Shown: positions 42,165 through 53,122, numbered from the stretch's first letter. The stretch is DNA of 64,000 bases from CAIQPS01 sp963783835 (GCA_963783835.1 CAWAOX010000018.1:1-64000), one strand, 5' to 3'. The notes: generated by a model from the letters alone, not told the origin. Translations and numbers: made by a program.

Positions 42165-42425
42165 ATGAGCGAAGATCCTCGACGAGACTGGGGAGAGGCG
42201 GGGACGCTGGCCTTCACGCTGGTCGGCCTTGTCCTGATATTCACCGGTCTCGGCTATCTCGTCGACCGTTGGGTCGACACGAGACCGTGGCTCATGATAG
42301 GTGGGGTGTTCGTAGGCGCGGGGTTGGGCTTCGCCTATCTGGTGTCCATCCTGTTCTCCCGTTCATCCGGGGGGCGAGGTGGGAACAACGGGGGCAGAAA
42401 AGGCAGAGGACCAGAAGCAGGCTGA
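42165..42425 (+). CDS. atpZ: AtpZ/AtpI-like small membrane protein of the ATP synthase operon
   Basis: An 86-residue protein with two predicted membrane segments, about residues 14-32 (LAFTLVGLVLIFTGLGYLV) and 42-64 (PWLMIGGVFVGAGLGFAYLV), and a Gly/Arg-rich tail. The WGEAGTLAFTLVG start and YLVDRWVDTRPWL loop match the AtpZ family, which heads many F-ATPase operons and has been linked to divalent-cation handling and complex assembly. ATG 42165 is the first start after the promoter. Confidence 0.85.
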   Translation: MSEDPRRDWGEAGTLAFTLVGLVLIFTGLGYLVDRWVDTRPWLMIGGVFVGAGLGFAYLVSILFSRSSGGRGGNNGGRKGRGPEAG

Positions 42426-42485
42426 AAGCACCGGTGTAAGAGGCACATCGGATCGGAGGCGGTTCTGGCGCTGACGCTGATATCG

Positions 42486-42782
42486 GTGATCGTGGGGCTC
42501 GCGCTCGCGGTTGCATACCATCTCTTCGCAGCCCGGGTACAGGGCTGGGCCGTCCGGCACCACACCATGGTGGGTCCTGCTGCCGTGCTCTTGGGTTTTC
42601 TTGCGCGCCTCGCCATCTTCACCGTCATCTTGCTCATCATCGGCCTGTGGACTCCGCTCAATATCATGGCAGTCGGCCTCGCTTTCGTCGTCTTGTTCTC
42701 GATCCTGAACATCTGGTCGATCCACCGCCTCCTGTCCAAACGCCGGGACGTCCCGCCGCCGGCGGACGCGACCGGGCTCTAG
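42486..42782 (+). CDS. atpI: AtpI-like ATP synthase subunit I; true start uncertain
   Basis: A hydrophobic protein of at least 98 residues with about four membrane segments (VGLALAVAYHLF, VGPAAVLLGFLARLAIFTVI, LNIMAVGLAFVVLFSIL), ending in a basic tail; size and place fit AtpI, which helps assemble the c-ring. GTG 42486 is the first standard start codon, but it lacks a binding site and sits 26 bases after a good GGAGG (42455-42459). The frame is open back to 42426, and CTG 42465 or 42471 would sit at normal distance, restoring a more complete first helix (LALTLISVIVG). Confidence 0.75.
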   Translation: MIVGLALAVAYHLFAARVQGWAVRHHTMVGPAAVLLGFLARLAIFTVILLIIGLWTPLNIMAVGLAFVVLFSILNIWSIHRLLSKRRDVPPPADATGL

Positions 42783-42795
42783 CCAAGGTAGGGGC

Positions 42796-43587
42796 ATGCT
42801 GCTGACCGAAGAGAGCAAGATCGTCGAAGCCCTGAGCGAGATGAACAATCAGGTCATCGTCTCCATCCCCAAGGTGGGCCCGTTCGACTTCTCCATCTCG
42901 AATACCGTGATCTACATGTGGGTGTCGGCCGTGGTGGTGTTCACGTTCTTCTTCATCGTCGCCAAGCGGATGAGGAAGGAGCCCGACGGGCTACAGACTT
43001 GGGCGGAGATCTTGCTGAACTTCGCCACCGGCCACCTGACAGGGCAGATAGGGGAGAAGGGCAAGAAGTACTACTACCTCATCCTCACGTTCTTCTGCTA
43101 CATCATGGTGACGAACCTGATCGGCCTCATTCCGAAGCCGATCGCCCTGAAGCCCACTACGCCGACGGCGAACATCAACGTCACGTTCGGTCTTGCTATG
43201 GTGGTCTTCTTCGTCACGCAGTATCAGGGCTTCCACCGCCATGGGGCCCGCAAGTACGTGGGGTCCTGGCTCGCGCCTCCCGGTGTGCCCAAGGCCATGA
43301 GGCCCGCGCTCAGCGCCATCTTCTTCGTCGTCCACTTCATGGGCGAGTTCTTCAAGCCGCTCTCTCTGGCGGTCCGGCTTTTCGGCAATACGGTCGCGGG
43401 CCACCTGATCATCCTGGTGATGCTTGGGCTCATGCTGCAGTACGCCAGCGCCATCGTCATCATCCCGGCGGGGGCCTTCGTGGTCGTCATGCTGCTCTTT
43501 GAAGTGTTCGTCGCCTTCATCCAGGCGTATATTTTTTCCATTCTGTCCGTCGTGTACATCGAATCGGCCATCTACGCTGGTCATTAG
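42796..43587 (+). CDS. atpB: ATP synthase F0 subunit a
   Basis: Membrane subunit forming the proton half-channels. The 263-residue protein has five or six predicted helices and the essential arginine in PLSLAVRLFGNTVAGHL, the family signature. The late helix (FEVFVAFIQAYIFSILSVVY) is also typical. ATG 42796 follows GGTAGGGGC 13 bases after the atpI stop. Parts facing the c-ring match proton-type subunits. Confidence 0.97.
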   Translation: MLLTEESKIVEALSEMNNQVIVSIPKVGPFDFSISNTVIYMWVSAVVVFTFFFIVAKRMRKEPDGLQTWAEILLNFATGHLTGQIGEKGKKYYYLILTFFCYIMVTNLIGLIPKPIALKPTTPTANINVTFGLAMVVFFVTQYQGFHRHGARKYVGSWLAPPGVPKAMRPALSAIFFVVHFMGEFFKPLSLAVRLFGNTVAGHLIILVMLGLMLQYASAIVIIPAGAFVVVMLLFEVFVAFIQAYIFSILSVVYIESAIYAGH

Positions 43588-43616
43588 CGCAATCCCGTAG
43601 CAAGGAGGAGAACGAA

Positions 43617-43847
43617 ATGGATCCTGAAACCGCCGCCAAACTCGCCGCAGGTATCGGCATGGGACTGGCCACTATAGGCCCAGGCATCGGCATCGGCTTG
43701 CTGACCGGCCGCACATCGGAGGCCATCGCCCGTCAACCGGAGGCTGCCGGCGAGATCCGGACCGCCTTCATCATCGGCCTGGCCCTGGCCGAGGCGCTCG
43801 CGCTGTACGCCTTCGTCATCGCCATCATCCTGCTGTTCGTCGCCTGA
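43617..43847 (+). CDS. atpE: ATP synthase F0 subunit c
   Basis: A 76-residue two-helix proteolipid that forms the rotor ring. The ion-carrying Glu59 lies in GLALAEALALYAF and the glycine-rich first helix is GIGMGLATIGPGIGIGLLTG. The Gln and Ser that mark sodium-type c subunits are absent (Ile26 and Ala60 occupy those places), so proton coupling is predicted. RQPEAAGEIR forms the polar loop that contacts the central stalk. ATG 43617 follows AAGGAGGAGAACGAA. Confidence 0.97.
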   Translation: MDPETAAKLAAGIGMGLATIGPGIGIGLLTGRTSEAIARQPEAAGEIRTAFIIGLALAEALALYAFVIAIILLFVA

Positions 43848-43878
43848 GAACGGCGGACGTTCTTCAGGTGGCCGTAGC

Positions 43879-44385
43879 GTGAAGATCTTTGAGATAGACC
43901 CGGGCCTGTTCGTCTGGTCGGTCATCACCTTCCTGCTTCTGGTCGGACTGCTCTACAAGTTCGCCTTCAACCCGCTCATGCGGTTGCAGAAAGCGCGGCA
44001 GGCCGAGATCCACCAGTCGATCCTGGACGCCGAGAACCTCCGCGACGAGGCTCAGCAACTGCTCGGCGACTACAAGCGCCAGTTGGCGCAGGCGCGCGGC
44101 GAGGCCGACGCCATCGTGGAGCGAGCGCGCAAAGCTGGGGAGACCAGCAAAGCAGAGATCCTTGAGGAAGCCCGTGTGCAGTCAGAAACGAGTCTTGCCA
44201 GGGCCAGGCAGCAGATAGAGCGTGACACGAACCAGGCCCTTCAGAAGATCCGGGAAGAAGCGGCCGATCTGGCCATCACGGCCACGGCCAAGGTGGCTCG
44301 TACCAGTTTGTCCCAAGAGGACCAACTGCGGCTCATCAAGGAAGCCATCAACGAGATCGACCTCAGCAGCATCAGCGAGAACTAG
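43879..44385 (+). CDS. atpF: ATP synthase F0 subunit b
   Basis: Peripheral-stalk subunit. The 168-residue protein has one N-terminal membrane helix (about residues 10-30, LFVWSVITFLLLVGLLYKFA) followed by a long charged helix rich in Ala, Glu, Gln and Arg that forms a right-handed coiled coil. The GTG start at 43879 lies 31 bases after atpE. atpH follows after nine bases. Confidence 0.95.
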   Translation: MKIFEIDPGLFVWSVITFLLLVGLLYKFAFNPLMRLQKARQAEIHQSILDAENLRDEAQQLLGDYKRQLAQARGEADAIVERARKAGETSKAEILEEARVQSETSLARARQQIERDTNQALQKIREEAADLAITATAKVARTSLSQEDQLRLIKEAINEIDLSSISEN

Positions 44386-44394
44386 AAGAAGGCC

Positions 44395-44950
44395 GTGAGC
44401 GAAAGCAAGATCGCAAGAGTGTACGCCAACGCGCTGTATCAGGCCGCGGAGGAAGAAGGCCGAGTCGACCAGGTCCGGCTGGATCTGGGCGAATTCGTCG
44501 AGGCCGTCCAGACGTCGACCGGCCTGCGCGAACTGCTCGTCACCGAGGAGATCTCCGACCCGAAGAAGAAGGACATCCTGCTCGAGCTTACCGAGGGAGG
44601 CGACGAGTTCGTGAGGAACCTGTTGCGTCTGCTCGTCGACAAGAGCCGGGAGTCTGAGGTAGGCGCGATATACCGGGCGTTCGTCGAACTGGTGGAGCGG
44701 GCGCAGGGGTTGGTGCACGTCGAAGTGGTCACGGCCGTGCCCTTGACGCCGCCGCTGCAAGAGGCCCTGCGGGCCAAGATCGCGTCTTCGCTCGGCAAGA
44801 CCGTCGAGCTGAAACTGAGCGTCGATGCGGAACTGCTGGGTGGGCTCCGGCTGAGGATAGGCGACAGGGTCGCCGACGCCAGCGTACGGTACCGGCTGGA
44901 GCGTCTCCGTGAACTGTTGATCAGCCCTGTGGCTAGTTTGGAGGGGTCAG

Positions 44951-44967
<17 letters not shown>
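44395..44967 (+). CDS. atpH: ATP synthase F1 subunit delta
   Basis: Links the peripheral stalk to the top of the alpha/beta hexamer. The 190-residue product starts MSESKIARVYANALYQAAEE (GTG 44395), the usual delta opening with ARxYAxAL, and its C-terminal half has LSVDAELLGGLRLRIGDRVA with the family GGxxxxxGD block. The end overlaps the atpA start by 17 bases. Confidence 0.95.
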
Positions 44968-46474
<1,507 letters not shown>

Positions 46475-46480
46475 GAGCCC

Positions 46481-47371
46481 ATGGCCTCACAGCAAGACAT
46501 ACGCCGCCGCATCGCCTCGGTCCAGAACACCAGGAAGATCACCAAGGCCATGGAGATGGTGGCCGCCGCCCGTCTGCGCCGCGCGCAGCTGCGGATCGAG
46601 GCTACCCGGCCCTACGCCCTCAACATGCTCGAGTTCATCGGGCAACTGGTGCGCTACATCCCAGTCAGCGGGAGCGAATACCCGCTACTGAAGCCACACA
46701 AGCACGTCAATAAGGTGGCCGTCATCGCCCTGACGTCGGACCGGGGGCTGGCAGGGGCCTTCAACTCCAACATCATGAGGAGGGCCTTGGACCTCGTCGA
46801 CACCTACACGAAGGAGGGCGTCGAAAGCGATCTCGTGCTTCTGGGCCGCAAGGGGTACAACACCGCGCGTTTCCAGGGATACAGGGTCGACAAGGCCTAT
46901 CTGGATGTGACCGAGCGTACGGCCTTCCTCGAGGCTCAGGCGATCACCGCCGGAGTGATCCGGCGCTACACCGGCGAGAGCATCGACCGGGTCCACCTGG
47001 TGTACAACCGCTTCAAGAGCGCGATGGAGCAGTACGTCACCGAGCAGGTAGTCCTCCCCATCCAGGAGGAACTCACCAGCCTGTACACCCCCGCGGACGC
47101 CGGCGAGCACATGGACTTCATCTTCGAGCCGTCACCCGAAGCCGTCCTGTCCGACCTCCTTCCCTCCTACATCGAGATCTCCGTCTACCGGGCGATCCTG
47201 GAGGGAATGGCGAGCGAGCACGGGGCGCGCATGACGGCCATGAAAGCCGCGTCTGACGCGGCCACCGATATGATAGACGAGTTGACCCTGGCGATGAACC
47301 GGGCGCGGCAGTATTCCATCACCCAGGAGATCCTGGAAGTGGTGGCCGGTGCCGACGCACTGTCCGGATAG
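46481..47371 (+). CDS. atpG: ATP synthase F1 subunit gamma
   Basis: Central rotor shaft. The 296-residue protein begins with the family block IRRRIASVQNTRKITKAMEM and VAAARLRRAQ, and ends SDAATDMIDELTLAMNRARQ followed by YSITQEILEVVAGADAL, the conserved C-terminal helix that rotates inside the hexamer. LTSDRGLAGAFNSNI is also diagnostic. ATG 46481 follows GTAGGAGCCC. Confidence 0.97.
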   Translation: MASQQDIRRRIASVQNTRKITKAMEMVAAARLRRAQLRIEATRPYALNMLEFIGQLVRYIPVSGSEYPLLKPHKHVNKVAVIALTSDRGLAGAFNSNIMRRALDLVDTYTKEGVESDLVLLGRKGYNTARFQGYRVDKAYLDVTERTAFLEAQAITAGVIRRYTGESIDRVHLVYNRFKSAMEQYVTEQVVLPIQEELTSLYTPADAGEHMDFIFEPSPEAVLSDLLPSYIEISVYRAILEGMASEHGARMTAMKAASDAATDMIDELTLAMNRARQYSITQEILEVVAGADALSG

Positions 47372-47397
47372 CCCGAAAAGGAGGGCACGAGAAAGCG

Positions 47398-48864
47398 ATG
47401 AACAAAGGCAAGATCGTTGAGATCATCGGACCGGTGATCGACGTTGAGTTCCCGGATGAGCTGCCTGCCATCTACAACGCGCTTGTGCTCGACGTCGACA
47501 CGCCGTCGGGCCATATACACCTGGTCTCCGAGGTCCAGCAGCATCTGGGTGACAACAAGGTCCGCGCCGTTGGCATGGACTCGACCGACGGTCTGGCCCG
47601 AGGCATGGAAGTGACCGACACCGGCGAGTTCATCACCGTGCCCGTGGGGCAGGCCACGCTGGGCCGTCTGTTCAACCTGCTCGGCGATCCTATCGACGAG
47701 GGCGACCCCATTCCAGCCGACGTGGAGCGCTGGCCCATCCACCGTCCCGCTCCCGAGTTCGAAGAACTGGAACCCACCACCGAGGTCCTCGAGACCGGGA
47801 TCAAGGTCATCGACCTGCTCGCGCCCTACGTCAAGGGTGGCAAGGTAGGTCTGTTCGGCGGCGCGGGCGTGGGCAAGACGGTGGTCATCCTCGAACTCAT
47901 CCACAGCATCGCAACCCACCACGGCGGCATCTCGGTCTTCAGTGGCGTGGGCGAGCGCACCCGGGAGGGTAACGACCTGTACCTGGAGATGAGCGAGTCC
48001 GGGGTCATCAACAAGACCGCCATGGTGTTCGGGCAGATGAACGAACCACCCGGCGCCCGCCTTCGCGTGGGGCTGTCGGCGCTGACCATGGCCGAGTACT
48101 TCCGCGACGTCATGGGCCAGGACGTGCTCCTGTTCATCGACAACATCTTCCGCTTCGTCCAAGCGGGGTCCGAAGTATCGGCCCTCCTGGGCCGGATGCC
48201 ATCGGCCGTGGGGTACCAGCCCACCCTTGCTTCCGAGATGGGCGAGCTCCAGGAACGCATCACCTCCACCAGGCGGGGATCAGTGACATCCGTGCAGGCC
48301 ATCTACGTGCCGGCCGACGACCTCACCGACCCGGCGCCCGCAGGCACTTTCGCGCACCTCGATGCGACCACGGTGCTCAGCCGGGCCATCTCCGAGATGG
48401 GCATCTACCCGGCGGTCGACCCGCTCGACTCCACCAGCCGGGCGCTGTCGCGCGATGTCGTGGGTGACGAGCACTACGAAGTCGCCACCAGGGTGCAGGA
48501 GATCCTCCAGCGCTACCAGAACCTGCGCGACATCATCGCCATCCTCGGCATGGACGAGCTCTCCGACGAAGACAAGGTGACGGTGCGGCGCGCCCGCAAG
48601 ATCCAGCAGTTCCTGTCGCAGCCCTTCTTTGTGGCCGAACAGTTCACCGGGATGGCCGGCAGGTTTGTTCCTCTCAAAGAGACGGTCCGGAGTTTCAAAG
48701 AGATCATCGAGGGCAAGCACGACGATCTGCCGGAACAGGCCTTCAAGTACCAGGGCAGCATCGATGACGTTGTGGCCGCGGCGAGGGCATTGCGTACGGT
48801 CGCGGAAGAACTGGTGGCCGACGCCGCCGCGCCGGCCGCGTCAGCGCCGGTCGCGGCTGCATAG
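47398..48864 (+). CDS. atpD: ATP synthase F1 subunit beta
   Basis: Catalytic subunit of F1. The 488-residue protein has the P-loop GGAGVGKT (154-161), GERTREGNDLY, the VLLFIDNIFRFVQAGSEVSA block and the PAVDPLDSTSRAL signature. An Ala/Pro-rich tail follows the normal end. ATG 47398 is preceded by AAAAGGAGGGC. It stands between atpG and atpC in standard order. Confidence 0.97.
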   Translation: MNKGKIVEIIGPVIDVEFPDELPAIYNALVLDVDTPSGHIHLVSEVQQHLGDNKVRAVGMDSTDGLARGMEVTDTGEFITVPVGQATLGRLFNLLGDPIDEGDPIPADVERWPIHRPAPEFEELEPTTEVLETGIKVIDLLAPYVKGGKVGLFGGAGVGKTVVILELIHSIATHHGGISVFSGVGERTREGNDLYLEMSESGVINKTAMVFGQMNEPPGARLRVGLSALTMAEYFRDVMGQDVLLFIDNIFRFVQAGSEVSALLGRMPSAVGYQPTLASEMGELQERITSTRRGSVTSVQAIYVPADDLTDPAPAGTFAHLDATTVLSRAISEMGIYPAVDPLDSTSRALSRDVVGDEHYEVATRVQEILQRYQNLRDIIAILGMDELSDEDKVTVRRARKIQQFLSQPFFVAEQFTGMAGRFVPLKETVRSFKEIIEGKHDDLPEQAFKYQGSIDDVVAAARALRTVAEELVADAAAPAASAPVAAA

Positions 48865-48876
48865 GAGAAGTCCCTC

Positions 48877-49317
48877 GTGGCTGACGGCGACAACCTGCAC
48901 CTGCGCCTTGAGTTGGTCTCGCCCCGGGGACCGGTCTTCGAGGGCGATGTCGATATGGTGGTGGTCCCGGCGGTGACCGGCGAGATGGGGATCCTTCCTC
49001 AGCATGCCCCTCTGGTCGCTCAACTGGCCATCGGGCAGATGCGAGCGCTTACCTCCGATGGCCGGTGGCTCACGTTCGCGGTGGCCGAAGGCTTTGCGAA
49101 GGTCCAGTTCAACAAAGTGATAGTCTTGGCCGATGCGGTGGAGGAAGCGAGTAAGATCGACGTGGCGAGGGCTGAGAAGTCGGTAGAACGGGCGCTCCAG
49201 AGACTGGAGATGCATCGCTCGGGTACAGTGACTGAGGACGACCCCGTCGATCCGTATCGGGAGCAACTGGCATTAAAGCGAGCTCGGAACAGGCTCAAGA
49301 TCGCCCAAATGGCGTGA
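48877..49317 (+). CDS. atpC: ATP synthase F1 subunit epsilon
   Basis: Rotor subunit and inhibitor of ATP hydrolysis. The 146-residue protein has the beta-sandwich motifs VSPRGPVFEGDVDMVVVPAV, GEMGILPQHAPLVAQLAIG and a C-terminal helical pair (SVERALQRLEMHR, LALKRARNRLKIAQ). The start is GTG 48877 with GGAGAAGTCC upstream. murA starts four bases downstream. Confidence 0.95.
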   Translation: MADGDNLHLRLELVSPRGPVFEGDVDMVVVPAVTGEMGILPQHAPLVAQLAIGQMRALTSDGRWLTFAVAEGFAKVQFNKVIVLADAVEEASKIDVARAEKSVERALQRLEMHRSGTVTEDDPVDPYREQLALKRARNRLKIAQMA

Positions 49318-49320
49318 TTA

Positions 49321-50613
49321 ATGGCTCCGGACGCTGACGAGCCGCGGCTTCTCGTCCGCGGCGGGCGCCGCTTGGCCGGACAGGTGGCAGTCGCCGGGGC
49401 CAAGAACTCGGCGCTCAAGCTCATGGCCGCCTCGCTGCTCGCCTCCGGGACGAGCATCCTGCGTAACGTGCCCGACATCCTGGACGTGCGGACCATGCGC
49501 GAAGTCCTGGAGTATCTCGGCGCGGTGGTGGAGGTCGATGGAGGCAATATGACCATCGACACGACGGCCGTGCAGTCTCACGTGGCGCCGTACGACTTGG
49601 TACAGAAGATGAGGGCCTCCATCCAGATCATGGGGCCGCTCGTCGCGAGGTTCGGACATGCCCGCGTGGCGATGCCGGGCGGCTGCAACCTGGGCCCAAG
49701 GAAGATCGACATCCATCTGCGGGGACTGGCCGATATGGGCGGCGTCGTCCGCGCGGAGCACGGTTTTGTCGAGGTGACGGCGCCCAAGCTGCACGCCGTG
49801 GACCTGATCCTCGACTATCCGAGCGTCGGGGCCACCGAGAACCTGCTCATGGCCGCGGTCATGGCGGAGGGGACCACCACCCTCGAGAACGTTGCCCGGG
49901 AACCGGAGATAGTCGATCTCTGCAAGTTCCTCGTCAGCATGGGGGCCGATATCACGGGGGCGGGAAGCTCTACCGTGCGCATCAACGGGGTGGCCGAGAT
50001 GCATCCGGCGGAGCATACGGTACTCGGCGACCGTATAGAGGCCGGAACCTTCCTCATCATGAGCGCCGTCACGGGTGGTGACGTGGAAGTGACCGGTATC
50101 AGCCCGCACGTGCTCGACCTGTTCCTATCCAAGTTGCGCGGCGTAGGGGTTCAGATCCAAGAAAGCACGCGCAGCATCCGGGCGACCGGCGATCCCGAGC
50201 GCTATTCTGCGGTCGATGTGGCAACATTGCCGTATCCCGGGTTTCCCACGGATCTGCAGGCGCAGATGATGGTGTTGCTGTCGCTCGCGAAGGGCGTCTC
50301 GGTGCTGACCGAGAACGTCTTCGAGAACCGCTTCGGGTTCGTCGACGAGCTCATCCGCCTGGGGGCCGCCATCCGGGTGGATGGGAACCACGCGGTCATC
50401 AACGGCGGGCGGGCGCTCACAGGTGCTATCGTGCGGTGTCCCGATCTGCGGGCGGGAGCGGCGCTTGCAGCGGCCGGGCTGATAGCCGAAGGCTGCACCG
50501 AATTGCGCGAGGTCCAGCATATCGATCGCGGATACGAGCGTTTTGAAGAGAAACTGAGGGCCCTAGGGGCCGACGTGGAGAGGGTGACCGCTTCCGAACC
50601 TGGCGTTTGTTGA
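49321..50613 (+). CDS. murA: UDP-N-acetylglucosamine 1-carboxyvinyltransferase
   Basis: First committed step of peptidoglycan synthesis, transferring enolpyruvate from PEP to UDP-GlcNAc; uses the GlcN-6-P route begun by GlmS. The 430-residue protein has GAKNSALKLMAASLLA, the loop cysteine that fosfomycin targets, Cys122 in MPGGCNLGPRKIDIHL, and the FENRFGFVDEL block. ATG 49321 follows atpC by three bases, a frequent actinobacterial arrangement. Confidence 0.96.
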   Translation: MAPDADEPRLLVRGGRRLAGQVAVAGAKNSALKLMAASLLASGTSILRNVPDILDVRTMREVLEYLGAVVEVDGGNMTIDTTAVQSHVAPYDLVQKMRASIQIMGPLVARFGHARVAMPGGCNLGPRKIDIHLRGLADMGGVVRAEHGFVEVTAPKLHAVDLILDYPSVGATENLLMAAVMAEGTTTLENVAREPEIVDLCKFLVSMGADITGAGSSTVRINGVAEMHPAEHTVLGDRIEAGTFLIMSAVTGGDVEVTGISPHVLDLFLSKLRGVGVQIQESTRSIRATGDPERYSAVDVATLPYPGFPTDLQAQMMVLLSLAKGVSVLTENVFENRFGFVDELIRLGAAIRVDGNHAVINGGRALTGAIVRCPDLRAGAALAAAGLIAEGCTELREVQHIDRGYERFEEKLRALGADVERVTASEPGVC

Positions 50614-50683
50614 CCTCGAAAAGCGGGGTAGGTTCGCGGTGGAGTCTCCGCTCGGTCCGTCAGGGGCAAGAGGTCTGGACTAG

Positions 50684-52547
50684 TTGAGGAAGAAGCGCTA
50701 CACGCTATACGAAGTGGACGGGTCGCACCGGCGCCGGTGGAAGAGGATCGCCATGTGGTCCGCCGTCGCTCTCGTGCTGCTCGTCGTCGCCGGCGCGGCA
50801 GGCTCCTATCTGTGGTTCTGGGCCGAGGTCTCGTCGGCGAACGACAGAGTGACCCCCGAGATCCGCGCCGCGCTCCAGGAGAAGCCGTCCATCACTCTCA
50901 CCACCGAGGGAGCGCTCGTCCTCCGGCACCGAGGGGGCGCCGTCCTCCGGCACCGAGGGAGCGCCGTCCTCCGGCGGGACCCCGCAGCCGGTGACGGAGC
51001 CATCGCCCTCCGCGATGAACCTTCTCGTCATGGGCTCGGACAGGCGTTCGAACGACCCGTCGCTCGGCGGCCGCTCGGACACCCTCATGGTGGTCCACAT
51101 CGATCCCGATCTGGATTACCTCTCGGTGTTGTCGCTGCCCCGGGACCTGCGGGTGAACATCCCCGGGCACGGCAAGGGGAAGCTGAACACCGCCTTCGCC
51201 TACGGGGGACCGGCTCTCGCCATCAGGACCATCGAACAGACGACCGGGATCGATATCAACCACTATCTGGAGGTCGGTTTTGACGCCTTCGCGGACATCG
51301 TGGACTCACTGGGAGGGGTCTACGTGGACGTCGACAAGCGCTATATCAACGACAAGTGGTACTGGGAGCCCATCGACCTGTGGCCGGGCTATCAGTTGCT
51401 GGATGGGGGGGACGCCCTCGACTATGTCCGCTTTCGCCACGATCGCAACATGGACTTCGGACGGATGGAGCGGCAGCAGCGCTTCATGACGGCGCTGCGG
51501 GAGCAGGCGATGGGTTGGGACCTCCCGTTCAAGCTTCCGGGCCTCATCTCCGCCCTTTTCCGTAACGTCGCTACTGATCTCGACACCAACGAGATCCTCA
51601 GGCTGGCCAGGTGGGGCATTGGCCTGAGCGGCGATCGCATCCGGGGGATCACGCTGGTCGGAAGCACTCCCAACATCGGGGGGGCGTCCTATGTCGTCGT
51701 CGGCGACCAGCAACTGGCGAAGGCTGTCGACCAGCTGGTGAACGCCGCGGAACTGGGGTCGTCGACCGAGTCGACCGCCACATCCTCTTCTTCCACCACG
51801 ACCACCGAAGCGGTGGACGTCGGTGGCATCACCGTCGACGTGCTGGGGGCGAGCGGCCGCGCTGGGGAGGCGGGCGCCGCAGCGGAGTGGCTGCGTAGCC
51901 TGGGGATCGCCGTGGGCACAGCCGGTGACGACAGCTCGAAGGCTGTCGAGCGCAGCGCCATCGAATACCCCTCAGGAGTGCTCGCCGAAGCGCGGCGGGT
52001 GGCCAAAGCGACGGGCGTGCGCCGTGTCACGCGGGACAGCGTCGACCGGGTGACCCTGCTGATCGGGAAGGACTTCATGTTGCCCCCGCAGTTCGCCTTG
52101 CCTCCCACTCCCGACACCATCCCCGACGCGGAGATGTGGAAGCAGACGGCGGCCGAGGCGCCCTTCGCGGTGCAGGCCCCTTCGTATCTGCCGTCCGACT
52201 ATACCTGGACGAGGAAGATGCCCGACCGCCGGCCGGCCTACGACATCAAGGTGGGCGGTGGCACCAAGCCTGCGTTCAGGATGCTGTACGCGCTCGATAG
52301 CAACGCGGATCAGGTGATGGGGATAACCGAGACATCGTGGCTGGACGCTCCCGCCGCGAGCAAGGGTCTTGCTGTCACACACGACGGCACCGTCTTCACC
52401 GTCGTGCGGAACGACCAGAAGGTCGAGCGGGTGTGGTGGACCGCGGACGGCACGCTCTACTGGATATCGAACACGCTGTCGCACCGGCTCGACCAGGACG
52501 AGATGCTCAAGATCGCCGAGTCGATGATCGCCATCCCCGCTCGATGA
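50684..52547 (+). pseudogene. LytR-CpsA-Psr (LCP) family cell-wall polymer ligase, interrupted by a one-base frameshift
   Basis: Two frames together encode one LCP protein. From TTG 50684 the first frame gives a basic start and a membrane anchor (about residues 22-46, IAMWSAVALVLLVVAGAAGS and YLWFW). Near 50915 one extra base shifts the frame; the second frame continues through GAPSSG repeats into the LCP domain (SDRRSND, SLPRDLRVNI, KLNTAFAYGGPA, DYVRFRHD, DFGRMERQQRF) and a C-terminal LytR_C-like domain after a Ser/Thr linker. LCP enzymes attach teichoic acids or other polymers to peptidoglycan outside the membrane. GTG 50991 could start a shorter product, but without the anchor. Removing one base would give about 620 residues. 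Sequencing error is possible. Confidence 0.8.
50903..50975 (+). repeat. Three tandem 24/25-base repeats in the LCP linker
   Basis: Units at 50903-50927 (25 bases), 50928-50951 (24) and 50952-50975 (24). Each 24-base unit encodes the octapeptide TEGAPSSG. The first unit reads GCGCTCGTCC where the others read GCGCCGTCC, that is, one extra base, which is exactly the frameshift. The repeats lie between the membrane anchor and the catalytic domain. Confidence 0.9.
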
Positions 52548-53122
52548 AGGTCCTGGCCGGTGCTCGCCTGGATATCACCGCCGACCCGCTTGCCGCTGCG
52601 ATGTGCGGGCGCCTTGCCGGCGAGGCAGGTACTGTCGTCTCCCTTGCCGCTCTCGGGCTCAAGAACCCCTACCGAGCGCTGAGTAGCGCCGAGGTCGAGG
52701 CGCTCCGCGGCGCGCTGCAGGATGAGCGGGGAGTCGTCGGCTACGTATGCCGGGGAGTGCCGTCGCCGGGAGGCAAGGCTGGGTGGGTCGCCGTCACGGA
52801 TCACGTCAACCTCACCTGGCGGTCGCCTCTGGCCGGGCCAAACGACGAGCGAGTGGGCCCCCGCTTTCCCAGTCTGGCAGGAGTGTATGCACCCGAGGCC
52901 GTGTTGACGCTGGGTAGCGAGCTGGACGGTATGATAGTAGCCCCCGGCGTGGTGGCCGGGGTATCGGACGACCGGGCCTTGAGCGACTACGAGACCGACA
53001 TGGTCGCGCGGCTAGGCTGGGCCTTGGTAAGCTCTGAGTTGGTTGCTCCGGTCATCGTCGCGGCCCACATGGGCATGCGGGTGGCGGCCGTGGTCATGAC
53101 GTTCGATGGTCGGGATGCCTGA
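52544..53122 (+). CDS. Short purine nucleoside phosphorylase-like protein
   Basis: A 192-residue protein resembling the C-terminal two-thirds of trimeric PNP/MTA phosphorylases: TDHVNLTWRSPLAGPNDERV (85-104) and GPRFPSLAGVY mirror the PNP block DHINLxGxNPLxGPNDxRFG, and GVVAGVSDDRALSDYETDMV resembles the later substrate loop. The N-terminal GSGLG and His/Arg phosphate-binding segments of normal PNPs (about 270 residues) are missing, replaced by about 80 unrelated-looking residues, so ordinary phosphorolysis is doubtful. ATG 52544 overlaps the LCP stop. Its neighbours ahcY and mtnA suggest work on adenosine or methylthioadenosine. Confidence 0.75.
   Translation: MKVLAGARLDITADPLAAAMCGRLAGEAGTVVSLAALGLKNPYRALSSAEVEALRGALQDERGVVGYVCRGVPSPGGKAGWVAVTDHVNLTWRSPLAGPNDERVGPRFPSLAGVYAPEAVLTLGSELDGMIVAPGVVAGVSDDRALSDYETDMVARLGWALVSSELVAPVIVAAHMGMRVAAVVMTFDGRDA

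Noticed and set aside
50903..50975. CRISPR-like repeat
   Set aside because: The units are directly adjacent without spacers and encode an in-frame octapeptide; this is a coding tandem repeat.
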